Shown: piece by piece, positions 1 through 5,997 of the stretch
How positions within the stretch are numbered: position 1 is the first letter of the stretch
Layout: each line of letters starts with the position of its first letter
Assembly (NCBI GenBank): GCA_900546875.1
Contig: URET01000045.1
Location: forward strand, 1-9,346
DNA length: 9,346 bases
From: an uncultured Eubacteriales bacterium
Lineage (GTDB): Bacteria > Bacillota > Clostridia > Christensenellales > CAG-314
Reading direction: 5' to 3'
Translations under genes and position numbers: made by a program
Notes under the pieces: model-generated
Seen by the model: the letters and a program-made list of their open reading frames with translations, nothing else
Told to the model about the DNA's origin: nothing
Databases searched by the model: none

Positions 1-301
1 CTCATTGTTCCGCACGCATATAAAAAACTGTTTTTTACTCCGCAAAACATAAGCGCTCGACCTGCCCCAGAGCTTACGCCGTAAAATACGCAAGCACACC
101 CGCGGAACTCCGAGTTTATAGCCCGAAAACGGAAATTCGCGTCCTGAAACCGGATGTTCACGCCGTGAAATGTTTTTATTTAAAGGTATTTACACAGATA
201 TCGAAAGAAGCTCTGAAGCTCAGGATAAACGTTGAGCCTGGCGACTCAGAAAACGGAGTTTGAGCAGTGAGGCAAATCATGACGCATTTTCATATAGCAA
301 T
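1..301. other. Gene-free stretch with short palindromes
   Basis: I found no convincing coding region, RNA gene or classical terminator in these 301 bases, which lie downstream of the minus-strand gene ending at 302. Several very short inverted repeats occur between about 72 and 169, such as TTAC-GCC-GTAA, AACTC-C-GAGTT (106-116) and TTCAC-GCC-GTGAA (157-169). The last is followed by a T-rich stretch on the plus strand. The minus-strand gene has no obvious GC stem plus U-run after its stop codon, so its 3' end is not defined by sequence. Confidence 0.5.
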
Positions 302-1444
302 CTAAAGAAGCACAAATTCCGTTTTTACCGGATTATGATCGGAAAATGCGAAATCATGGGACGTGATATTGATGACATTTAAAATTTTAATATTATCGGA
401 AATAATAAACCCGTCGATAACGCAGGTATAAGTCCAATCTTCGTCATACGGGCGCGTATTATTCCTGCAGGTGCCTTTTTGCGGGCCGTCGCCCGTGATG
501 GTGGCGATTAGGTCAAAGCCCGGGAAAGACGCGTTCCATACTCCTGCCCAAGGCGGAACGGTTTCGCCGTTTTCGGGGGTGAAGTAAGAGAAGCCTCCTG
601 CAAGAATATTATTGAAATCACCGCCTGCAAGCACGTAATTCCCTTTTCTTCTTTCTTCGGAAAGAAAATTGCCGAGGTATTTTATCTGCATATCTCTGAC
701 TTTTCCGTCGATATCGTAGGCAGACATGTGGACGTTTACGGCGACAAACTGTTTGTCTCTCCCTTCTACAGGAAACCGCGTGACGCTCATGCATCTGTCG
801 AGATCGAACAGGTTGTCCATGACGGAATCGGAAAGCGGCAGACTCAGTCTTACCGAAGAACCGGCATACATACGGTAAAGGGAGAGCAGTCCGGATTCGA
901 ACATCCCTATAGGCTCATTCAGCGGGTAAAGAAAATACGGGGTATGTGCGTTTTGTGCGAACACGGAGCCGTAATCCTCAAAGGAGGAAGTGAAAATTTC
1001 AAGCTGATCCACAAAGCAGGAACGGTGAGCCGAGGTATCTACCTCCTGAAGGAATACAATATCGGGAGACAGACTTAATATCACGTTTTCGGCACCGCGG
1101 ATATTTTCGAGCACCTTTTCACCTGACTGTGCACGGGAATGTGAGCCGTAAATCAAATTCCCGTTTTCGTCAAAACCGGAATCCATGAAAAAATCGAAGT
1201 CTTTGTCGTACGCGCCGAACCCGATGTTGAATGTGAGCGCGGAATACGTTTTTCCCGCGGACATAAGTTCATCTGTATTATTTACGATCTCGAGAGAAAT
1301 GCCGTCCTTTATTCTGTAATAGGAGGCAAAAACGTAGGCGGCATAATAACCCGCGACCGGAATAATGATCTTAAGCAAAGCGGCTATCGCAACGCATACC
1401 GCCGCAGCTGTCATGGCAAAGTTTACTTTCCTTTTTTTCTCCAT
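302..1444 (-). CDS. Membrane-anchored endonuclease/exonuclease/phosphatase (EEP) family protein
   Basis: This 380-residue protein has the motif order of the EEP superfamily (DNase I, exonuclease III and sphingomyelinase-like phosphodiesterases), which cleaves phosphoester bonds with a divalent metal. Visible motifs are Asn73 in TFNIG, Glu134 in LQEVD (metal ligand), His239 in VNVHMSAYD, Asp276 and Asn278 in GGDFN, Asp344 in IDGFIIS, and the terminal SDHNP with Asp369 and His370. All expected catalytic positions are therefore present. The N-terminus has a basic MEKKRK stretch and a hydrophobic segment at about residues 10-40, so the catalytic domain is probably outside the cytoplasmic membrane. 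I chose the ATG at 1442-1444 because an AGGTG/GGAGG-like site lies just upstream; an in-frame TTG at 1463-1465 would add seven residues. It is the last gene of a likely obg-LUD-EEP unit. The substrate (nucleic acid, lipid or inositol phosphate) cannot be told from sequence. Confidence 0.87.
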   Translation of the reverse strand: MEKKRKVNFAMTAAAVCVAIAALLKIIIPVAGYYAAYVFASYYRIKDGISLEIVNNTDELMSAGKTYSALTFNIGFGAYDKDFDFFMDSGFDENGNLIYGSHSRAQSGEKVLENIRGAENVILSLSPDIVFLQEVDTSAHRSCFVDQLEIFTSSFEDYGSVFAQNAHTPYFLYPLNEPIGMFESGLLSLYRMYAGSSVRLSLPLSDSVMDNLFDLDRCMSVTRFPVEGRDKQFVAVNVHMSAYDIDGKVRDMQIKYLGNFLSEERRKGNYVLAGGDFNNILAGGFSYFTPENGETVPPWAGVWNASFPGFDLIATITGDGPQKGTCRNNTRPYDEDWTYTCVIDGFIISDNIKILNVINITSHDFAFSDHNPVKTEFVLL

Positions 1445-1534
1445 GATAAGCACCTGCCTCCGCAACCCTTTTCACGAAAAAACACATCTGAACCTTACAT
1501 ACAGACGTCTTCGCTTCCCGAAAAACGCTTTGTA

Positions 1535-2185
1535 TCAGAAACCAAGTTCCTCGTTCACGAGAATGACTTTTATTCTGTTTTCGTACCTTTGCTGAGCAGA
1601 TACAAGATAATTGCAGCACATCCTGTCCTCACACCTGCAGCCGTCGGTCATAGTCGGAGAAGGCAGATTCAGACTGATACATTTTCCGGTTTTGGCACAG
1701 GGAGTATTAACTTTCCTTCTGAGAGCGTTTTTCGGCGCCGCAACGGTTTTTACTCTGTATATTGCCTCGTCGAGGTCTTTCACTATCTTGTTTTTGCCCG
1801 CGATCACAATGACCTGCTCCGCTCCGTAGGCTATATTGCTGACTCTGTTGCTATTGCCGTCCACGTTATACAATTCGCCGTTTTCGGTAATGGCGTTGGC
1901 TCCCGAAATAAATGTATTTGCAAGCAGCATGTAATGACAAAGAAGCTGTTTGTCCTTTTCGTTTTCGAGCGGAATCCTGTCGAGGAAATTATAGTCTCCG
2001 CACTTTTTCAGATACGCCCACACTCCGCACTCCATCGCCGAAGTACAGCCGCCCATACCTATGACCTCGCCTTTTTTCAGAAGACTGAGCACGATAGGCA
2101 AAACCTCGTCTTTGGTTTCGGCGTAGTAGACCGCCATTTTGTTGCGCTTGAGTGCCTCTCCGGCTATCAAAACTTTTTCTTCCAT
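1535..2185 (-). CDS. LUD-domain protein (LutC/YkgG-related), stand-alone
   Basis: A 216-residue protein of the LUD family, whose best-known members LutB and LutC take part in lactate oxidation. Short solitary versions like this one are common in Clostridia and have no settled function. Family signatures visible are GMGGCTSAMECG near residues 43-54, the core SGANAITENGELYNVDGNSNRV (residues 94-115), the IAGKNKIVKDLDEAIYRV stretch (128-145), and the closing ILVNEELGF. The tail carries cysteines at 163, 169, 183, 185, 190 and 191. The usual compact tail in this family, as I recall it, is of the type TGxCxxCxSPxRxC; here the second Cys of that motif is missing and additional cysteines follow the SP. 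The ATG start is fixed by AAGGAG at 2191-2196, five bases upstream. It lies 50 bp after obg and 90 bp before the EEP gene on the same strand, so co-transcription is likely. No flanking lutA or lutB is present, which argues against a role in lactate use. Confidence 0.86.
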   Translation of the reverse strand: MEEKVLIAGEALKRNKMAVYYAETKDEVLPIVLSLLKKGEVIGMGGCTSAMECGVWAYLKKCGDYNFLDRIPLENEKDKQLLCHYMLLANTFISGANAITENGELYNVDGNSNRVSNIAYGAEQVIVIAGKNKIVKDLDEAIYRVKTVAAPKNALRRKVNTPCAKTGKCISLNLPSPTMTDGCRCEDRMCCNYLVSAQQRYENRIKVILVNEELGF

Positions 2186-2190
2186 AATAT

Positions 2191-2196
2191 CTCCTT
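2191..2196 (-). promoter_or_regulatory. Ribosome binding site of the LUD gene
   Basis: The minus strand reads AAGGAG followed by five bases and then the ATG at 2185. It confirms the start and supports translation from within a polycistronic message that includes obg. Confidence 0.75.
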
Positions 2197-2235
2197 ATTG
2201 ATCTTTCCGATATACATCTCCCGATGGGACGCCGA

Positions 2236-3498
2236 TCAGTCGATAAATTCAAATTCTATATCTCCCATCCTTACCGTGGAACCTTCTTTTGCGCCCTTTT
2301 CTCTCAAAGCCGCAATAACCCCTTGTTTGTTGAGGGTGCGCTGAAGGAACCTCAGACTGTCGTAGTCGTCAAGCACGACTTTTCTCGCAAGATTATCGAT
2401 AAGTCCGCCCATAACGACAAAAGCGCCGTCGTCGTCACGCGTTATCTCGAAATTGGTAGTATCTCTGTCCTCATATTCATACGGCTCGAAAGCTTCATAT
2501 TGCACGGGAGGAAGGGCGTCGAGTGTTTCGATTATTTTTTCGAGGAGCGCGTCGATATTTTCGCGGATCGCCGCCATGACAGGCACGACCGTACAATCAG
2601 GGTAAGCTTTTCTGAATATATCGAGGTTTTTATCGGCGTCCGGCATGTCCATTTTGTTCGCGGCGACGATCTGCACTTTTTCCGCAAGTTTTTCCGAGTA
2701 TGCTTTAAGCTCTCTGTTTATGATCTCGAAATCCTTTACCGGATCTCTGCCTTCCGAACCTCCCATGTCCACCACATGCACAATCATACGCGTGCGCTCT
2801 ATATGCCTCAGAAACCGCAGCCCGAGACCCTGCCCTTCGGAAGCTTTTTCTATAAGTCCCGGGATGTCGGCGCAAACGAAACTCTTTCCTCTGAACGAAA
2901 CGACTCCGAGATTGGCATATAAAGTCGTGAAATGATAATCGGCGATTTTCGGCCGCGCAGCGGAAATGACGGAAAGCAAAGTGGATTTTCCGACATTAGG
3001 AAACCCTACAAGCCCTACATCCGCTATACTTTTCAGTTCAAGCTCCACGACCTTTTTTTCCGTTTTTACGCCGTGAGAACAGAAACGCGGAGCCCGCCGG
3101 GTAGCCGTGGCATACTTTGCGTTCCCTTTTCCGCCCTCGCCGCCCTTCATGATGAGCGCCGTCTGACCGTCTTCCACGAGATCCGCCATAAGTCTGCCTG
3201 TCTGCACGTCGCGTATACTCGTTCCGACAGGCACGGAGATATAAAGATCCTCGCCCCTTTTGCCGTAACACAGCTTCGCGGCGCCGTTGCTGCCGTTTTC
3301 GGCGAAAAAGTGTTTTTTATAATAAAAGGAGTTGAGCGTAGTAAGAGATGCGTCCGCCCGGAAGTAAATATGACCGCCTCTGCCGCCGTCGCCGCCGTCC
3401 GGACCGCCTCTGCTGACATATTTTTCGGTATGGAAACTGACGACGCCGTTACCGCCGTCCCCGGATTTTATGGTGATCCTGACTATGTCCGTAAACAA
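2236..3498 (-). CDS. obg: GTPase Obg (CgtA), ribosome assembly
   Basis: This is a full-length 420-residue Obg, the conserved GTPase that binds the large ribosomal subunit during late assembly and links growth to the (p)ppGpp state. The glycine-rich Obg fold spans about residues 1-158, with GDGGNG, GGPDGGDGGRGG and GGEGGKGN segments. The G domain follows: G1 GFPNVGKS (165-172), TT at 191-192 in the switch region, G3 DIPG (211-214) and G4 NKMD (281-284). The G5 position reads VMAA where the family normally has a Ser-Ala pair. A C-terminal OCT domain (about 347-420), found mainly in Gram-positive Obg proteins, closes the chain. The start codon is TTG: the protein begins MFTDIVRI, which aligns with the usual Obg N-terminus, and GGAGG sits eight bases upstream. 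It is the first gene of a likely unit with the LUD and EEP genes. Its usual partner yhbY is in this window but separated and on the other strand. Confidence 0.97.
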   Translation of the reverse strand: MFTDIVRITIKSGDGGNGVVSFHTEKYVSRGGPDGGDGGRGGHIYFRADASLTTLNSFYYKKHFFAENGSNGAAKLCYGKRGEDLYISVPVGTSIRDVQTGRLMADLVEDGQTALIMKGGEGGKGNAKYATATRRAPRFCSHGVKTEKKVVELELKSIADVGLVGFPNVGKSTLLSVISAARPKIADYHFTTLYANLGVVSFRGKSFVCADIPGLIEKASEGQGLGLRFLRHIERTRMIVHVVDMGGSEGRDPVKDFEIINRELKAYSEKLAEKVQIVAANKMDMPDADKNLDIFRKAYPDCTVVPVMAAIRENIDALLEKIIETLDALPPVQYEAFEPYEYEDRDTTNFEITRDDDGAFVVMGGLIDNLARKVVLDDYDSLRFLQRTLNKQGVIAALREKGAKEGSTVRMGDIEFEFID

Positions 3499-3506
3499 TT
3501 ACAATT

Positions 3507-3511
3507 CCTCC
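3507..3511 (-). promoter_or_regulatory. Ribosome binding site fixing the TTG start of obg
   Basis: The minus strand carries GGAGG (within GGGAGGAATT) eight bases before TTG at 3498. No in-frame ATG nearby would preserve the conserved N-terminus, so this site decides the start. Confidence 0.75.
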
Positions 3512-3538
3512 CGCCAAAATTAAAAATACTGTAAGTCC

Positions 3539-3577
3539 GCAGTTCGCGGCACGAAACTGCCGTTTCGTACAACGAAA
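3539..3577 (-). repeat. Chain of overlapping inverted repeats in the obg leader
   Basis: Four perfect short stems share bases. GCAGTT (3539-3544) pairs with AACTGC (3555-3560). CGGCA (3547-3551) pairs with TGCCG (3558-3562). ACGAAAC (3551-3557) pairs with GTTTCGT (3562-3568) across a four-base loop. TTTCGT (3563-3568) pairs with ACGAAA (3572-3577). Because they share arms, most cannot form together. They lie about 40-80 bases before the obg start, so in the obg transcript they could make alternative structures, if the promoter is upstream of them. No known riboswitch class was recognised. Confidence 0.5.
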
Positions 3578-3738
3578 AGGGCATCTGACGCAAAAATCCC
3601 GGCATGCGCGCAGAACAGGAAAGTTCCGGCCGCGCCGAACCCTTCCGAGGCAGACGCCCGTGAAGACAGAACGCCTTTCCGCAAAAGACCGCCTGCCCGG
3701 CATATTTTCACGCAGCCGCCACGTTTAATCGCTCCGCG

Positions 3739-3781
3739 CCGGAAGCGGAAACTGCCTCCGCCGCTTCCGGAACGGAGGCAG
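3739..3781 (-). repeat. Two interlocked perfect inverted repeats after tkt
   Basis: Two perfect inverted repeats are interleaved 11 bases after the tkt stop codon. CTGCCTCCG/CGGAGGCAG has nine-base arms at 3752-3760 and 3773-3781. CCGGAAGCGG/CCGCTTCCGG has ten-base arms at 3739-3748 and 3761-3770. Each loop contains one arm of the other stem, giving the a-b-a'-b' order of an H-type pseudoknot. The connecting loops are only two, zero and three bases, which seems too short for both stems to form fully, so alternative hairpins are more likely. On the tkt transcript the first hairpin is followed by only three U, so this may be a weak or Rho-assisted 3' end rather than a classical terminator. Confidence 0.6.
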
Positions 3782-3791
3782 AACTTCTGAG

Positions 3792-5747
3792 TTATATTTT
3801 TCCGCGCACCATTTCGACAGCCGTATTGAAAACGTTTTCGGCGGTAAAACCGAATTTTTCGAACAGATCGGAAGACTTTCCGGAAACCCCGAAAACGTCT
3901 ATCCCTATGACCTTGCCGTCCAGCCCCGTAAAACGGTACCAGCTCATGGTACTGCCCGCCTCAACCGCAAGACGACAGCGTACGGCTTTCGGAAGCACGC
4001 TTTCACGGTATTCCTCGCTTTGACGCAGAAACACCTCTTGCGAAGGCATACTGACGACACGCGCACCGATACCTTGATCCGCAAGCATTTCCGCCGCTTC
4101 CATACAGTATACAAGTTCGCTTCCGCAGCTTAAAAGTATTATATCGGGATTCAAAACGTCTCTTACCACATAGCCGCCTTTCATTGCGTCTTCCCCCGTC
4201 CCTTTTACAAAGGGTACGGTCTGACGGGTAAGAACGATCGCCGTGGGTCTGTCGGCGTTATAGGCGTGGGCGTAAGCGCAGGCGACTTCCGTCGGGTCGG
4301 CGGGACGAAAAACATCGAAACGGGGAATGCTTCTCAGTGCGGTAAGCTGTTCTACCGGTTCATGGGTGGGGCCGTCCTCTCCGACGCCTATGGAATCATG
4401 AGTCAAAACGTATATCACGGGCAGTTTCATGAGTGCGGACATACGGAACGAGCATTTCATGTAATCCGAAAAAACAAAAAACGTGGAACAATAGGGACGC
4501 AAGCCTCCATAAAGCGCTATGCCGTTGCAGACAGAGCCCATGGCATGTTCGCGTATTCCGAAATGGATATTTCTGCCTTCTCTGCAATCGGGTGAATAAT
4601 CGGCAGAGTTTTTGATAGCGGTAAGACACGAAGGACCGAGGTCGGCAGAACCCCCTATGACGGAGGGATCTTTTTCCGCAAGTTTGTTGAGAATGGTTGC
4701 GGAGTAATTTCTCGTTGCGGCGGGCTTTTCAAAAACAACGCCGAAATCGGGAGATATCTCTTTCTTCACGAAGTACTTGTCGTAAAGCTCTTCCATTTCC
4801 GGGTAGGCGGCAAAATACTCTTTCAGCATAGCGTTGTATTTTGCGGTTTTTTCCTTTCCCTTTCTGATTGTTTCGACTGCATAAGCCTCTTCGGGCACTT
4901 CAAAAGGACGCCTTTCCCAATTATAAAACTCTTTTGTAGCGGTAAGCTTGTCCCCTTTTATCGGAGCGCCGTGCGAGGCCGCCTGCCCTGCGACAGGACT
5001 GCCGTAACCGATCACCGTGTTGACTATTATCAGCGTAGGCTTTTCCTTCTGTGCTTTAGCCTTCCCGATAGCTTCGTCCAAGGCTTTAAGGTCGTTTCCG
5101 TCGCTCACTTCCACAGTGTTCCAATGCTGCGCTTCGAAACGGGCTTTTATATCCTCGCTGAAGGCGACGTCCTTATCGCCTTCTATGGTGACGTTGTTTT
5201 TATCATACACGAAAATGAGCTTATTGAGCTTCAGAGTGCCGGCAAGGCTGACTGCTTCGTAGCCTATCCCCTCCATAAGGCATCCTTCACCGCACAGCGC
5301 ATAGGTATAGTTGTCAAAAACAGGAAAACCGGGACGATTGAATATCGCCGCAAGGTGAGTCTCTGCTATCGCCATGCCCACGGCATTGGCGAGTCCCTGT
5401 CCCAAAGGACCGGTAGAAGCGTCAACAGCGGGAGTGTGACCGTATTCCGGATGGCCGGGCGTAATGCTCCCAAGCTTACGAAAATGCGCAAGTTCCTCAA
5501 GAGGGATATCGTATCCGAAAAGATGCGCCGTGGCATAAAGTCCCGCAGAACCGTGACCGGCTGAAAGTACAAATCTGTCTCTGTTTATTGCCAAAGGGTG
5601 TTCGGGGTCGTTGTTCATGGCCGTAAACACGGCGTTGAGAGCGGGCGCAGCTCCCAGCGGGAGCCCGGGATGACCGGAATTTGCCGCGTCGATCGCATCG
5701 ACGGCAAGCATTCGCGCAGTTTTGACGGACAATTCTCTGTTACTCAT
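3792..5747 (-). CDS. tkt: Transketolase
   Basis: Full-length 651-residue transketolase, the thiamine diphosphate enzyme that moves two-carbon units between sugar phosphates in the non-oxidative pentose phosphate pathway in the cytoplasm. Visible features are SGHPG (24-28), AGHGS (63-67), YGHTPAVDASTGPLGQG (102-118), the cofactor motif GEGCLMEG (153-160) ending in the Asn pair at 184-185, and ASHGAP (257-262). The pyrimidine domain has GIREHAM (397-403) with the catalytic Glu400, and EDGPTHEPVEQL (457-468). A C-terminal domain follows from about 530. The cofactor motif normally reads GDG, its Asp being a metal ligand; here the codon is GAA, giving GEG. Both halves are in one chain, unlike the split transketolases of some anaerobes. 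The ATG start has GGAGA six bases upstream (5754-5758). It is transcribed from a sigma-A promoter at 5804-5832. Interlocked inverted repeats follow the stop. Confidence 0.97.
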   Translation of the reverse strand: MSNRELSVKTARMLAVDAIDAANSGHPGLPLGAAPALNAVFTAMNNDPEHPLAINRDRFVLSAGHGSAGLYATAHLFGYDIPLEELAHFRKLGSITPGHPEYGHTPAVDASTGPLGQGLANAVGMAIAETHLAAIFNRPGFPVFDNYTYALCGEGCLMEGIGYEAVSLAGTLKLNKLIFVYDKNNVTIEGDKDVAFSEDIKARFEAQHWNTVEVSDGNDLKALDEAIGKAKAQKEKPTLIIVNTVIGYGSPVAGQAASHGAPIKGDKLTATKEFYNWERRPFEVPEEAYAVETIRKGKEKTAKYNAMLKEYFAAYPEMEELYDKYFVKKEISPDFGVVFEKPAATRNYSATILNKLAEKDPSVIGGSADLGPSCLTAIKNSADYSPDCREGRNIHFGIREHAMGSVCNGIALYGGLRPYCSTFFVFSDYMKCSFRMSALMKLPVIYVLTHDSIGVGEDGPTHEPVEQLTALRSIPRFDVFRPADPTEVACAYAHAYNADRPTAIVLTRQTVPFVKGTGEDAMKGGYVVRDVLNPDIILLSCGSELVYCMEAAEMLADQGIGARVVSMPSQEVFLRQSEEYRESVLPKAVRCRLAVEAGSTMSWYRFTGLDGKVIGIDVFGVSGKSSDLFEKFGFTAENVFNTAVEMVRGKI

Positions 5748-5783
5748 TAGTAGTCTCCATTCCCTTCTTCGGGTAATACATTC

Positions 5784-5803
5784 GGGGTCTCACCCCTTTT
5801 TTT
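5784..5803 (+). terminator. Terminator-like hairpin plus T-run, antisense to the tkt leader
   Basis: On the plus strand GGGGT (5784-5788), CTC and ACCCC (5792-5796) form a five-base stem followed by seven T (5797-5803). This is the shape of a small intrinsic terminator, although no plus-strand gene lies upstream to need it. On the minus strand the same stem would sit at the very 5' end of the tkt mRNA, just after the predicted start site near 5797. Either use is inferred. Confidence 0.45.
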
Positions 5804-5832
5804 ATTATAAGCCATTTGCGGCAAATTGGCAA
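5804..5832 (-). promoter_or_regulatory. Sigma-A-type promoter of tkt
   Basis: On the minus strand, TTGCCA (5827-5832) and TATAAT (5804-5809) are separated by exactly 17 bases. The -35 matches five of six consensus bases and the -10 all six. Transcription would begin near 5797, giving a leader of about 50 bases before the tkt ATG. The spacer overlaps an imperfect palindrome at 5811-5830. Confidence 0.8.
5811..5830. promoter_or_regulatory. Operator-like dyad inside the tkt promoter spacer
   Basis: GCCATTTGC (5811-5819), one centre base, then GCAAATTGGC (5821-5830) form a 20-bp inverted repeat with a single extra T in the right arm. It fills the spacer between the -10 and -35 and runs into the -35, the usual place for a repressor site. 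No regulator gene lies nearby and the binding protein is unknown. Confidence 0.4.
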
Positions 5833-5894
5833 CCGTTTTATTGCAGTTGCTTTCCGGTGCGCGGCATGAAAAAAACCTACCCCTTTTTAAGCGG

Positions 5895-5923
5895 TTGACA
5901 GCATTTTGTTTTCAGTTTATAAT
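5895..5923 (+). promoter_or_regulatory. Perfect-consensus sigma-A promoter of the 5998 gene
   Basis: TTGACA (5895-5900), a 17-base spacer and TATAAT (5918-5923) match the sigma-A/sigma-70 consensus at all twelve positions. Transcription would start near 5930, leaving a leader of about 68 bases before the ATG at 5998. It is divergent from the tkt promoter, with 62 bases between the two -35 boxes. Confidence 0.88.
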
Positions 5924-5943
5924 TATGATAATTCAGCTTGGGT

Positions 5944-5959
5944 TAACATTGGGATGTTA
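5944..5959 (+). promoter_or_regulatory. Perfect dyad in the 5998 leader
   Basis: TAACAT (5944-5949) and ATGTTA (5954-5959) are perfect inverted repeats around TGGG, about 14-30 bases after the predicted transcription start. It could be an operator placed to block the strong promoter or a weak leader hairpin. The stem is AT-rich and no T-run follows, so it is not a terminator. Confidence 0.4.
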
Positions 5960-5997
5960 CACTTTCTGAAATCGATAATCCGACGGAAGGGATCAAA

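Larger units (their letters stand above)
3499..3791. other. 293-bp tkt-obg gap rich in inverted repeats
   Basis: This stretch lies after the tkt stop and before obg, both on the minus strand. I see no believable gene: open frames here lack family features and overlap obg. It contains two clusters of overlapping inverted repeats, one at 3539-3577 in the putative obg leader and one at 3739-3781 just after tkt. I could not identify a clear -35/-10 pair for obg. The minus-strand AT-rich stretch at about 3515-3530 could contain a -10 but is not convincing. Confidence 0.5.

Noticed and set aside
196..260. Terminator for the EEP-family gene
   Set aside because: GCTCA/TGAGC arms with a 10-base loop can pair, but the stem is short and no U-run follows on the minus strand.
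1445..1465. Upstream TTG start for the EEP-family gene
   Set aside because: The ATG at 1444 has its own well-spaced site, while the TTG would leave part of the GGAGG inside the coding region.
1535..2185. Lactate-utilisation operon member lutC
   Set aside because: No lutA or lutB nearby; the neighbours are obg and an EEP-family gene, so only the domain family is supported.
2932..3534. 200-residue plus-strand frame
   Set aside because: It lies opposite obg, whose motifs are intact, so it is a shadow of the GC-rich Obg coding frame.
3449..3711. Two small minus-strand frames in the tkt-obg gap
   Set aside because: They are rich in Arg and Cys with no family features, one overlaps the obg start, and both coincide with palindromic non-coding sequence.
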